Source of the DNA: Oscillospiraceae bacterium
Lineage (GTDB): Bacteria > Bacillota > Clostridia > Oscillospirales > Acutalibacteraceae
Direction of reading: 5' to 3'
Length of the DNA stretch: 47,905 nt
Assembly (NCBI GenBank): GCA_019422905.1
Contig: JAHZCM010000003.1
Span: forward strand, 1 to 47,905
Of the stretch, positions 39,283-47,867 are shown one piece after another (position 1 is the first letter of the stretch; every line of letters begins with the position of its first letter). The translations under genes were made by a program, and so were the position numbers. The notes under the pieces were generated by a model that saw nothing but the letters and a program-made list of their open reading frames with translations, ran no database searches and had not been told where the DNA came from.

Positions 39283-42057
39283 ATGAATCCGTATAAACTT
39301 GATCTTGAGCGCTATGCTGCTTTGGCGCGGCAGACCGTTGCCGAGGGCTGCGTTCTTTTGAAAAACGACGATCACGCTCTGCCGATCCGAAAGGGCGAGC
39401 GCGTTTCCGTATTCGGCAGAATCCAGTTCGATTATTATAAGAGCGGGACAGGCTCCGGCGGCGCCGTCAATACGCGGTACGTCGTCGGCATTCTCGATGC
39501 TTTAAAGGACTGCCCGGATGTGGTGGTCAATGAGAAGCTGGAGAAGGTCTACCGCGACTGGGTCGCCGAGCACCCGTTTGAAAAGGGCATGGGCTGGGCG
39601 CAGGAGCCGTGGTGCCAGGAGGAGATGCCGGTTTCCGCAGAGCTTGCCGCTGAGGCCGCGGCGGAGTCGGACCTTGCGGTCGTCATCATTGGCCGCACGG
39701 CGGGCGAGGACAAGGACAACGGCCCCACGGCGGGCAGCTACCTGCTCACGGAAGCGGAGGAACAGATGCTGGGCGCCGTCTGCGGCGCATTCAAGCGCGT
39801 GGCGGTGCTTCTCAATGTAGGCAATATCATCGACATGAAGTGGGTTGCCGCGTATAACCCCGCCGCCGTGATGTATGTCTGGCAGGGCGGCCAGGAGGGC
39901 GGCGCAGGCGTGCTGGACGTGCTGACCGGCGCGGTATCCCCGAGCGGCAAGCTGAGCGACACCATCGCCATGGACATTGCGGATTACCCCTCCACCGAGG
40001 GCTTCGGCGATTCGGAAAAGGCCGTCTATAAGGAAGATATTTACGTCGGCTACCGCTATTTTGAAACGTTTGCAAAGGACCGTGTGCTGTATCCGTTCGG
40101 CTTCGGCCTCTCCTACACGACGTTTGACATGGAAATTGCGGGCTTTGAGGCGAACGCGGATTCCTTCAAGGAGGTCGTCATCGTCAAAAATACCGGCGAC
40201 GTTCCGGGCAAGCAGGTCGTGCAGGTCTATGTTGAGGCGCCGCAGGGCAAGCTCGGCAAGGCCGCGAGAAGCCTGTGCGCGTTCCGGAAAACCGCAGAGC
40301 TGCAGCCGGGCGAGAGCGAGGCGGTGGAGATCACGGTGGAGACCGCGAAGCTCGCGTCGTATGACGACAGCGGCGTGACGGGCCACAAGTCCGCATACAT
40401 TCTGGAAGCGGGCACGTACAATGTCTACACGGGCGCATGCGTGCGCTGCGCTTCGCTGAGCGGCAGCTTTGAAATTGCGGAGGACACCGTCACCGGGCAG
40501 CTCACCGAGGCCTGCGCGCCGGTCATCCCGTTTGACCGCATGCACGCAAGGCTTGAAAACGGCGCTTATGCGGTCGCGTGGGAGCCTGCGCCGCAGCGCA
40601 CCTACAGCATGAAGGCCCGCAGCGCGGCGGCCGTGCCCCAGTGCCTGCCCTACAGCGGCGACAAGGGCATCAAGCTCGGCGATGTGTTTGACGGCAAGGC
40701 GTCTCTGGACGAGTTCCTCGCGCAGATCCCGGACGGGGATCTGATCTGCCTGATGCGCGGCGAGGGCATGAACTCCCCGAAGGTCACGCCGGGTACCGGC
40801 GGCGCTTTCGGCGGCGTAACCCAAAATCTGCTCGATTTCGGCATTCCGACGGCCTGCTGCTCGGACGGCCCCTCCGGTATCCGCATGGATTGCGGTACGA
40901 TCGCGTTCAGCCTGCCGAACGGCACGCTGCTGGCCTGCTCCTTCAGCGAGGAGCTGAACGAGGAGCTGTTTGCGATGCAGGGTCTTGAGCTGCGGAAAAA
41001 CCGCATCGATACGCTGCTTGGCCCGGGCCTCAACATCCACCGCAACCCGATGAACGGCCGCAATTTCGAGTACTTCTCGGAGGACCCGCTGCTCACCGGC
41101 AAGATGGCGGCCGCACAGCTTCGCGGCATGCAGCGCTGGGGCACGACGGGCACGATCAAGCATTTCGCGTGCAACAACCAGGAATTCCACCGCAACGACA
41201 TCGACTCCATCGTTTCGGAGCGCGCGCTGCGTGAAATCTATTTGAAGGCGTTTGAGACGGCGGTTAAGGAAGCCGGCGCGTATTTCGTGATGTCCACCTA
41301 CGGCTCCCTGAACGGCCTGTGGACCTCCGGTAACTTCGATCTGCTCACCACGATTCTCCGCGGCGAGTGGGGCTTCGACGGCGCGGTCATGACCGACTGG
41401 TGGGCGAAGGCCAACGACGAGGGCGGCCCCGGCGAGCGGGCGAATGTGGCGGCGCAGGTGCGCGCACAGAACGACCTCAACATGGTCAACGCCGATTCGG
41501 CGTCGAACAGCCAGGGCGACAATATGCCCGAGGCGATTCAGGACGGCCGTTTGAGCCGTGAGGCGCTGGTGCGTTCTGCCAAGAATATCTGCAAGGTGAT
41601 CATGAAATCGCCGGTTATGGAGCGCAGCCTTGGCCGGATGAGCGACGAGGAGCGCGAGGCGGCGGAGGACACCGCAAGCGAGGATTACGTGGACTTCGAC
41701 GTCGAATATCAGGTGATCGACGATGAAAAGCCGCTCGATATTTCGAAGCTCAATACAGAAAAGGGCGCTTCCACGCTGTTCGGCATCCGCTATTCGAAGA
41801 ACGGCGTTTACAAGCTCGTGATGCGCGTCAAATCCAATGCCGGCGAGGTGGCGCAGATCCCAATGTCCATCTTCCTGGACGGCGGCCTTCGCGGCATGAT
41901 TATGATCAACGGTACAGGCGGCGAAACGATCACCGCGGAGCAGGAAATCGGCGTGCTGTTTGGCGGCACGAATTACCTCAAGCTCTATTTCGGCCAGACC
42001 GGCATGGATATTGAGGAAATCAAATTCGTCTGTGTGCAGGAGTTTGCCCGCCCGTAA
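39283..42057 (+). CDS. Domain-swapped GH3 beta-glycosidase
   Basis: The 924-residue protein starts at ATG 39283 (MNPYKLDLERYAALARQTVA), behind AGAAAGG. Its domains are in inverted order. The alpha/beta sandwich normally found second comes first (VAEGCVLLKNDDHALPI, VSVFGRIQ, AVLLNVGNIIDM, GKLSDTIA). Next is a fibronectin III-like domain (about 290-400, LYPFGFGLSYTTF), and then the TIM barrel (about 485-790) with LGPGLNIHRNPMNGRNFEYF, KHFACNNQEFHRN and the nucleophile Asp705 in AVMTDWW. The last 120 residues form a predicted beta-rich, CBM6-like module. This order is known from rumen beta-glucosidases. There is no signal peptide, so it acts on imported oligosaccharides. Exact sugar unknown. Confidence 0.92.
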   Translation: MNPYKLDLERYAALARQTVAEGCVLLKNDDHALPIRKGERVSVFGRIQFDYYKSGTGSGGAVNTRYVVGILDALKDCPDVVVNEKLEKVYRDWVAEHPFEKGMGWAQEPWCQEEMPVSAELAAEAAAESDLAVVIIGRTAGEDKDNGPTAGSYLLTEAEEQMLGAVCGAFKRVAVLLNVGNIIDMKWVAAYNPAAVMYVWQGGQEGGAGVLDVLTGAVSPSGKLSDTIAMDIADYPSTEGFGDSEKAVYKEDIYVGYRYFETFAKDRVLYPFGFGLSYTTFDMEIAGFEANADSFKEVVIVKNTGDVPGKQVVQVYVEAPQGKLGKAARSLCAFRKTAELQPGESEAVEITVETAKLASYDDSGVTGHKSAYILEAGTYNVYTGACVRCASLSGSFEIAEDTVTGQLTEACAPVIPFDRMHARLENGAYAVAWEPAPQRTYSMKARSAAAVPQCLPYSGDKGIKLGDVFDGKASLDEFLAQIPDGDLICLMRGEGMNSPKVTPGTGGAFGGVTQNLLDFGIPTACCSDGPSGIRMDCGTIAFSLPNGTLLACSFSEELNEELFAMQGLELRKNRIDTLLGPGLNIHRNPMNGRNFEYFSEDPLLTGKMAAAQLRGMQRWGTTGTIKHFACNNQEFHRNDIDSIVSERALREIYLKAFETAVKEAGAYFVMSTYGSLNGLWTSGNFDLLTTILRGEWGFDGAVMTDWWAKANDEGGPGERANVAAQVRAQNDLNMVNADSASNSQGDNMPEAIQDGRLSREALVRSAKNICKVIMKSPVMERSLGRMSDEEREAAEDTASEDYVDFDVEYQVIDDEKPLDISKLNTEKGASTLFGIRYSKNGVYKLVMRVKSNAGEVAQIPMSIFLDGGLRGMIMINGTGGETITAEQEIGVLFGGTNYLKLYFGQTGMDIEEIKFVCVQEFARP

Positions 42058-42092
42058 CGCCCGTAATTTAAACCGTAAATATGCGTAGTGTT

Positions 42093-42118
42093 CACCCGCC
42101 GCTCCCGTGCGGCGGGTG
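42093..42118 (+). repeat. Intercistronic hairpin between GH3 and M28 genes
   Basis: Perfect 10-bp stem CACCCGCCGC/GCGGCGGGTG with a TCCCGT loop and no T-run. It may protect the upstream message or tune expression between the two genes. Confidence 0.7.
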
Positions 42119-42166
42119 CATTCTCGCGTGTATTACATACTATATATAGAAAAGGATGCTTCCACA

Positions 42167-43447
42167 ATGAAAAAGTATGATGAACAGCGCGCCTTTGCGC
42201 TGCTGGATAAGATCGGCTTCACACGCATTGCCGGTTCTCCGGAGGAGCTGAAAGCGGCGGAGCTGCTGAAGGCGGAGTGCGAGAGCTTCGGCCTGCGCGC
42301 GGAAATCGAGCCCTTTGAAATCGAGCTGGCGGAGGTCGAGGCGCAGTTTGAGATTCTGGAGCCGTACCGCAAAAGCTATACGGTGCGCGGCTACCAGTGC
42401 GCGCAGAGCACGGCTCCGGAGGGCCTCACGGCGGAGTTTGTCTATGTCGAGAACGCGCTGCCGGCGAATCTCGCGCATGTGCGCGGCAAAATCGTGCTGG
42501 TCAACGGGATGCTGCGCGTGCCGCTGTACCGCAGCCTGATGGAGGCCGGCGCGGCGGGCGTCGTCACGATGGACGGCTCCCTGCGCGACAAGCTGGATGA
42601 AACCGACCTGCACCAGCGCAAGCTGCGCGAGGCGCTGCGTGCGTTCGGCAATGTCCCGGCGGTGCAGCTGCGCGTCTGCGACGCGATGGAGATCGTGCGG
42701 GAGGGCGCGACGCTTGCGAAGATCACGCTGAAAAACGAAGACGTGAGGTACACCTCGCACAACGTCGTTGCACAGATCAAGGGCACGGAGTATCCGGAGG
42801 AAATCGTTTCCTTCGGCGCGCATTACGATTCCGTGGAGTTCTCCAAGGGCGTATTCGACAACGGCGCCGGCTCCGTCATCAATATGGAAATGGCGCGCTG
42901 GTATATGGAAAATCCGCCCAAGCGCACCGTGAAATTCTGCTGGTACGGCAGCGAGGAGATCGGCCTCGAGGGCAGCCGCGCGTTTGTGCGCGACCACAAG
43001 GACGAGCTGAAGGATCATGTTTTTATGATCAATGTGGACGTGGGCGGCCCGGTGCTCGGCTACGATGTGGCGGCGGTCATGGCGGGCGAAGACCTCCTGC
43101 ATTTTACGGATTACCTCTTCAAGATCAAGGGCCTTCCGGCGACGGTAAAGCAGAGAATCTATTCGTCGGATTCCATCCCGTTTGCGGACAACGGCATCCC
43201 GGCGATCAATTTCTCGCGCGACGGCGCTCAGGGAGCGTCGTTCATCCACAACCGTTTTGACACGATGGCGTTCCTTTCGGCGCAGGCGCTCGGCAAAACG
43301 CTCGCGCTCGTCGTGGAATTCGCGGACACGGTCATCAACGCTGAGGTGTTCCCGATAGAGCGCAAAATCCCGGATAACATCCGCGAGGACGTGGACAACT
43401 ACCTGTATAAAAAGGAGCTTGCGCAGGCGGCGGAGCGTGCGAAATGA
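42167..43447 (+). CDS. M28-family zinc aminopeptidase
   Basis: The 426-residue protein starts at ATG 42167 (MKKYDEQRAFALLDKIGFTR) after AAAAGGATG. A PA-type insert occupies about 80-170 (ENALPANLAHVRGKIVLVNG). The di-zinc site is readable as His219 in GAHYDSVEFS, Asp231 in FDNGAGS, Glu263-Glu264 in GSEEIGLEGS, Asp291 in NVDVGG and His361 in SFIHNRFDT. No signal peptide is seen, so it should be cytosolic and trim peptides, or possibly glycopeptides, alongside the flanking glycan enzymes. It overlaps the CE2-like gene by four bases (ATGA), giving tight coupling. Confidence 0.9.
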   Translation: MKKYDEQRAFALLDKIGFTRIAGSPEELKAAELLKAECESFGLRAEIEPFEIELAEVEAQFEILEPYRKSYTVRGYQCAQSTAPEGLTAEFVYVENALPANLAHVRGKIVLVNGMLRVPLYRSLMEAGAAGVVTMDGSLRDKLDETDLHQRKLREALRAFGNVPAVQLRVCDAMEIVREGATLAKITLKNEDVRYTSHNVVAQIKGTEYPEEIVSFGAHYDSVEFSKGVFDNGAGSVINMEMARWYMENPPKRTVKFCWYGSEEIGLEGSRAFVRDHKDELKDHVFMINVDVGGPVLGYDVAAVMAGEDLLHFTDYLFKIKGLPATVKQRIYSSDSIPFADNGIPAINFSRDGAQGASFIHNRFDTMAFLSAQALGKTLALVVEFADTVINAEVFPIERKIPDNIREDVDNYLYKKELAQAAERAK

Positions 43448-44535
43448 GACGGTATGCAATCGCGGAAATTCCCCATCTCGTGCATGGTCGCACAGGCGGG
43501 GAAACGGATCCGCTGACGCTTTTCTGGACGGCCTCCGGGTTGGAGATCAACGTCCGCGCATCGGAGCTTTGGGTGGAAATCCACGCCGACTGGGCCGTAA
43601 ATGAGCCGTGGTTCAGCTTTGCCGTCAACGGCGAATTCATGAGCCGCCGCATGGCGGAGCGGGGAACGCACCGCGTCTGCGTGTTCCGCGGCATGAACCC
43701 GGACGCCGTGAAAAACGTCCGGATCCTCAAGGATACGCAGGCGATGAGCGGCGATCCGGAAAGTCTGATGCAGATCTGCGCGCTGGAAACGGACGGCAGC
43801 TTTGAGCCAGTGGAGCCGCGCGGGCTGAAGCTCGAATTTATCGGCGACAGCATCACGAGCGGCGAGGGAGACATCGGCGCGAAGGCAGAGGAGGATTGGA
43901 TATCGATGTTCTTTTCCGCCGAAAACAATTATGCGGTGATGACCGGACGGGCCATGGACGCGGATATCCGCGTGATCTCCCAGAGCGGCTGGGGCGTGGG
44001 CTGCGCGTGGAACAACGACCCGCACGGTGCGATTCCGCCGGTATACGAGGAGGTCGGCGGCCTGCTCGCTGGGGAGAGGAATGTGGCACGCGGCGCGCAC
44101 CGCCCGAACGACTTTGCCGCCTGGCAGCCGGACTATATTTTCGTCAATCTCGGCACAAACGATTGCGGCTCGTTCAATCAGCCGGCGTGGCAGGATGAGC
44201 GGACGGGAGAGACGTTCCAAAACCGAAAGGAACCGGACGGCAGCTTCAACACAGCAGATATCCGGCGCTTTCAGGAGCGGGTCAAGGCGTTTCTCCGCAC
44301 GCTGCGCCGCTGCAATCCGGAGGCGGAAATCGTCTGGATTTACGGCATGCTCGGCCTGGAGCTGGCGCCCGCTCTGGAAGCGGCGGTGGCCGAATACCGG
44401 GCGGAAACGGGCGACGCGCATGCCCGGTTCCTTCCGCTTACGGATGACCTCGCAAACCGTGGATGCCGGAACCATCCGGGCGTCGAAGCGCACCGCACGG
44501 CGGCAGCGGAGCTGATCCGCTTTTTAAAAGCATAA
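43444..44535 (+). CDS. SGNH esterase, CE2-like two-domain carbohydrate esterase
   Basis: A 363-residue protein starting in the ATGA overlap with the M28 gene. An N-terminal beta-sandwich (about 1-118; TDPLTLFWTASGLEINVRAS, VNEPWFSFAVNGEFM) precedes an SGNH hydrolase. Its block I is FIGDSITSGEG with Ser136, block III is NLGTNDCGSF (Asn239, Asp240) and block V is NHPGVEAH with His344. This jelly-roll plus SGNH order is that of CE2 acetyl esterases that remove acetyl groups from xylan and glucomannan. No signal peptide is seen. With the GH3 enzyme it suggests processing of imported acetylated oligosaccharides. Confidence 0.86.
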   Translation: MRRYAIAEIPHLVHGRTGGETDPLTLFWTASGLEINVRASELWVEIHADWAVNEPWFSFAVNGEFMSRRMAERGTHRVCVFRGMNPDAVKNVRILKDTQAMSGDPESLMQICALETDGSFEPVEPRGLKLEFIGDSITSGEGDIGAKAEEDWISMFFSAENNYAVMTGRAMDADIRVISQSGWGVGCAWNNDPHGAIPPVYEEVGGLLAGERNVARGAHRPNDFAAWQPDYIFVNLGTNDCGSFNQPAWQDERTGETFQNRKEPDGSFNTADIRRFQERVKAFLRTLRRCNPEAEIVWIYGMLGLELAPALEAAVAEYRAETGDAHARFLPLTDDLANRGCRNHPGVEAHRTAAAELIRFLKA

Positions 44536-44550
44536 TGGAAAGACTTGTGG

Positions 44551-44580
44551 GCAGACCTGTTTTTGCGGGTCTGCTTTTGC
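44551..44580 (+). terminator. Rho-independent terminator after the GH3-M28-CE2 operon
   Basis: Stem GCAGACC/GGTCTGC (44551-44557, 44568-44574), then TTTTGC and further T-rich sequence. Confidence 0.75.
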
Positions 44581-45131
44581 TTTGTTCCTGTCTGAAACCG
44601 GGCGCACTCGGTGTGCTTCCGGAAAAATTTTTCAGCACGATTGAAACGGAGATATGCATTTGTTGACAATAATTTTTGAGGGTGCGGAAAGGAAGGGCCG
44701 GCAGGCGGAAAAAAACAGCCAAAGCACAGGGAAAAAACGTGTAAGGCACAATGTTTTCCAAAGCACGAGATTTCGGGGAATATATATGCGTTTTTGAAAG
44801 AATATGGCCAGATTTTGAGGTGTAAAGGAAGCTGCTTTTACAGTCGAAAAATGAATTTTATTCGCAATAATATACGGACAAAAGAAATTATACCCCGAAA
44901 AATGGCTGAAAAACGAAAATCTGGCAGGAATAAATATTCATAAACTTGTAAAGCAAACTTAAGTTCGACTACAAAGAACTTGCAAAATTTTTGCAAAATG
45001 CACAGAGAGCTCGTCAACGAAATTTTAAAAATATCAAATAAATTTAACCGTAAACTGTTTAGAACTTGTTATGTAAATTTGTTTTTTATTCAGAATCTAG
45101 CAAAATGCACAAAAAAATGGCCAAAACAAAT
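44581..45131. other. Long AT-rich gene-free stretch with repeats upstream of the YabE-like gene
   Basis: About 550 bases much richer in A/T than the flanks, with no convincing frame. GCAAAATGCACA occurs twice (44993-45004 and 45100-45111), AACTTG occurs near 44943, 44978 and 45063, and a 10-bp palindrome AACTTAAGTT lies at 44956-44965. These could be regulator sites for the downstream promoter. No structured RNA is recognised. Confidence 0.55.
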
Positions 45132-45160
45132 TTGACAAACCGTCATTTTATCACTATACT
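45132..45160 (+). promoter_or_regulatory. Promoter of the YabE-like gene
   Basis: TTGACA (45132-45137) and TATACT (45155-45160) with a 17-base spacer, 128 bases before the ATG. The leader contains a hairpin GGTGC/GCACC and CCGGGATCCGGG. No known riboswitch is seen. Confidence 0.85.
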
Positions 45161-45288
45161 CACAATGACTTCGAAAAGTGCGCGAATTGGAGCCGCTTTT
45201 TGGGTCTGGAGGATGGACGGATGCACGGTGCAGATTGGGCACCGGGATCCGGGAAACGAGTTTTTTGACTTTTAGAAAGGGGCATATT

Positions 45289-46710
45289 ATGCGCCATGTA
45301 AGAAAGTCGCAGAATAAACGGATGCCGCGTTTTCTGATTATTGCTGTGCTGGTCGCGGTGATCTGCATTGGCTCCGTTGTGACCGTTATGGCCAACACGG
45401 TGGACATCACCGTGCAGGACGGAGATAAGACCTATGCATTCAGCATGCTCGGTGCGGATCCGGAAGAGATTCTGGCCCGCGCGCAGACAGAGGGCATGTC
45501 CCCGATTTCAGAAATTGATTCCTATGCGTTTTCGGAGGCGGACGGCCTCCTGACCGTTCAGCGGGCGGTGCGCGTCTCCATTGAAGCGGACGGCGCTGCG
45601 CAGACGGTCGTTGTCCCGAAGGGCTCGACGCTGCAGGAGGCGCTCGCGCAGGGCGGCATAGAACTGGGCGCGCGGGATGAGGTAGAGCCTGCGCTTGACA
45701 CGCCGCTGGAAGCGGATACGGTTGCGGTGGTTACGCGCTCGAGCCGTGTGTTTTTGGAGGCGGACGGCACGCGGCGCATGGTGGATCTTCTGGACGGCAC
45801 GGTGGCGGACGTTTTGCTGCAGGCGGGTGTTACGCTGGGCGCAGAGGATACCGTGACGCCGGCGATTGAGACGCCGCTGGAAAACGGCATGCGCATCCAT
45901 GTGGCGCGCTACATCCAGGTGACGGTCACGGCGGACGGCGAAACCGCTTCGCATAATGTGGCGGCAAAGAGTTTCGGCGAGGCGCTGGAGGGCGCGGGCG
46001 TTGTGCTCGGCGATGAGGACCGCATTCTTGTGGAGACGGAAGACGGAGAAAAGGCCGTAGAGGCTGAGGACTTCGTAGAGAGCGGCGCACAGATCCGCGT
46101 TGTGCGCATCCGCACGGAGGAGGTCACCGAGACGGAGACCGTTCCGTACAGGACGACCTACGAGGACAGCGATGAGATGTACGAGGGCGAAACCGAGACG
46201 AAGGTCGAGGGCGCCGAAGGTGAAAAGAAAGTAACCTACAAGATTACCTACGCGGACGGAGAGCAGGAAAGCCGAAAGCCGGTCCGGGAGGAAATCCTTG
46301 AAGAAGCGAAGGATGCGGTTGTGGTGCGCGGTACGATGCAGCGTGCCGACAGTGCCTCCGGCAGCGCAGGCAGCTTTGTGGACGCCTCGGGCAACACGGT
46401 TTCCTATGAGTACAGCTTATCCGGCTCCTGTACCGCCTATTACGCGGAGCCGGGCGCGGTCACTTCGATCGGCGCGACGCCGCAGGTCGGTTATGTGGCG
46501 GTCGATCCGAACCGGATTCCGTATGGCTCGTTGCTGTATATCACCTCGCCCTACGGCACATGGGATTACGGCTACTGCTACGCGATGGATACCGGCGGCG
46601 CGGCGATGGCGGGAGACATCGTGGCGGACCTCTATTACGATACGCTGGAGGACTGCTCGGCGTTTGGACGGCGCGATATGACTGTCTATGTCATTCGCTC
46701 CGGATGGTAA
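45289..46710 (+). CDS. YabE-like cell-wall protein (DUF348, G5, 3D domains)
   Basis: The 473-residue protein starts at ATG 45289 (MRHVRKSQNKRMPRFLIIAV) after GAAAGGGG. A membrane anchor or signal sequence spans about 13-35. Ubiquitin-like DUF348 repeats follow (about 95-145, 150-200, 207-255; each with an x-V-x-V-x-A-D-G start). Then come a G5 domain (about 272-345, PYRTTYEDSDEMYEGETETK) and a C-terminal 3D domain (about 376-472) with CTAYYAEPGAVTSIG, PYGSLLYI and YAMDTGGAAMAGDIVADLYY carrying its conserved acidic residues. This is the Firmicutes resuscitation-factor-like YabE layout, thought to cleave peptidoglycan. A strong UUCG-loop terminator follows. Confidence 0.92.
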   Translation: MRHVRKSQNKRMPRFLIIAVLVAVICIGSVVTVMANTVDITVQDGDKTYAFSMLGADPEEILARAQTEGMSPISEIDSYAFSEADGLLTVQRAVRVSIEADGAAQTVVVPKGSTLQEALAQGGIELGARDEVEPALDTPLEADTVAVVTRSSRVFLEADGTRRMVDLLDGTVADVLLQAGVTLGAEDTVTPAIETPLENGMRIHVARYIQVTVTADGETASHNVAAKSFGEALEGAGVVLGDEDRILVETEDGEKAVEAEDFVESGAQIRVVRIRTEEVTETETVPYRTTYEDSDEMYEGETETKVEGAEGEKKVTYKITYADGEQESRKPVREEILEEAKDAVVVRGTMQRADSASGSAGSFVDASGNTVSYEYSLSGSCTAYYAEPGAVTSIGATPQVGYVAVDPNRIPYGSLLYITSPYGTWDYGYCYAMDTGGAAMAGDIVADLYYDTLEDCSAFGRRDMTVYVIRSGW

Positions 46711-46734
46711 TCCCGATAAAGAATATATATAGAC

Positions 46735-46764
46735 GGCGGACGGCTTCGGCTGTCCGCCTTTTTT
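46735..46764 (+). terminator. Rho-independent terminator after the YabE-like gene
   Basis: Ten-bp stem GGCGGACGGC/GCTGTCCGCC closed by a TTCG tetraloop, then TTTTTT. Confidence 0.93.
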
Positions 46765-46766
46765 CG

Positions 46767-46795
46767 TTGACAGTCGCCGTGAAATGCTGTACACT
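46767..46795 (+). promoter_or_regulatory. Promoter of the membrane-anchored unknown
   Basis: TTGACA (46767-46772) and TACACT (46790-46795) with a 17-base spacer, only three bases after the preceding terminator T-run and 26 bases before the ATG. Confidence 0.8.
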
Positions 46796-46821
46796 GAGGT
46801 TAAAAGACAGGGGGGATCGGC

Positions 46822-47322
46822 ATGAAGATGAGTCCGTCGGGCCGGAAAATTATCAGGCGGGTCTGCGTGGGCATCGTGCTGCTCGCGCTTGTTCTCTGGC
46901 TTGTGCCTCTGCCTCTGCCGTTTCATATTTCCCTCTCCGGCGTGCGGTTGGAGGGCAGTACGGCGGCGGAGCCCGCCGCGCTGGAGGCCAAGGGCTGGCG
47001 GCTGTGCCGGTTCCTGCGTAGGACGGAGCTGCGGGCGTCGTTTACGGTGGAGACGGCGCAGGGAACGAAAACCTACGAGCCGGTGGATTGCTTGTGGGAG
47101 CTGACGTTTCCGGACGGGCCGATCCGCCATGCGGACGGCGGCTGGTATGATCCCGCGTCAAGTGCAATTGAGATACTGCGCTTTGTGTACGGCGCCGACG
47201 GCACGACCGCCTTTTTCGAGGTCATGGACGATGGGCAGGATAAGCGGTTCGTGTTCTCCGCAGACGGGCGCGAGCCGGCGGAAACGATGGATTTCCTGCG
47301 CGTAGAGTCTGTAGATGCATAG
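46822..47322 (+). CDS. Membrane-anchored protein of unknown function
   Basis: A 166-residue product starting at ATG 46822 after AGGGGGGATC, with its own consensus-like promoter. A basic start (MKMSPSGRKIIRR) leads into one hydrophobic helix (about 14-33), so the rest should be outside the cell. The outer part has a strand-rich look with FHISLSGVRLEGS, LRASFTVETAQGTKTYEPVD and WELTFPDGPIRHADGG, then a charged C-terminus. Two cysteines (62 and 90) could pair. I do not recognise a family. It is separated from the YabE-like gene by a terminator, so it is regulated on its own. Confidence 0.7.
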   Translation: MKMSPSGRKIIRRVCVGIVLLALVLWLVPLPLPFHISLSGVRLEGSTAAEPAALEAKGWRLCRFLRRTELRASFTVETAQGTKTYEPVDCLWELTFPDGPIRHADGGWYDPASSAIEILRFVYGADGTTAFFEVMDDGQDKRFVFSADGREPAETMDFLRVESVDA

Positions 47323-47476
47323 AAAGTGTGCGATAGAAAGAAAGACGGGGCGGTCGGGCCGGCCCGCTTTCTGCTTCGTCGGTTGTATGCCGCGGGGGTG
47401 AAAGCACAAGATACGGCGCAAATTGAAAAAAACGGAAAAAGCCGCAGAAAATCTGAAAAAATCTTTTCGAAAAGGC

Positions 47477-47505
47477 TTGCTTTTTCAGGGTTTGCCTGCT
47501 ATAAT
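47477..47505 (+). promoter_or_regulatory. Promoter of the S10 ribosomal protein operon
   Basis: TTGCTT (47477-47482) and TATAAT (47500-47505) with a 17-base spacer. It is 362 bases before rpsJ, so the transcript has a long leader. Confidence 0.82.
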
Positions 47506-47652
47506 AATCAAGCGTGACTGCGACAGATATGCGATGAAGCGGGAGGTTGCGGCCGACACGGCCGGTTTTTCCGTGGAGTATGTCCGATTTTAAACCGGGC
47601 GACAACAATTGAAGCGAAGCGGCTCCCTGTGTGGAGTGGCGCGCGGAACCAT

Positions 47653-47705
47653 GCGCTGATTTCTAAAGCGCAAAGGCCGGACAAGATGCGCTTTGATGGT
47701 TTTTT
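47653..47705 (+). promoter_or_regulatory. Competing hairpins (possible attenuator) in the rpsJ leader
   Basis: AAAGCGC (47665-47671) can pair with GCGCTTT (47688-47694), followed shortly by TTTTTT (47700-47705), a terminator. The same AGCGC can instead pair with GCGCT (47653-47657). The two folds exclude each other, as in an attenuator. Confidence 0.5.
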
Positions 47706-47744
47706 ATGTGCAGGGTTTGTGTTTTACACCGGCCCGAACGAATC

Positions 47745-47776
47745 CCGGAATTCACGAAAGTGAATGTCCGGTTTTT
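47745..47776 (+). terminator. Second terminator-like hairpin in the rpsJ leader
   Basis: CCGG-A-ATTCAC / GTGAAT-GT-CCGG closed by a GAAA tetraloop and followed by TTTTT. It lies about 90 bases before rpsJ, inside the leader of the S10 operon. Confidence 0.65.
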
Positions 47777-47867
47777 CTATGGCTTCCGGAGAAACACCCG
47801 GAGCAGTGTTTGAAACATAAAGACCTGTACAGCCCGCCAACTTACAAAATTACAGGAGGCGATTTAC

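Noticed and set aside
39502..41190. Long open frame (562 codons) opposite the GH3 gene
   Set aside because: Arg/Ala/His-rich composition typical of antisense frames; the GH3 frame has full catalytic motifs.
45161..45288. c-di-AMP (ydaO) riboswitch before the YabE-like gene
   Set aside because: Such genes often carry it, but the conserved core segments of that riboswitch are not present in this leader.
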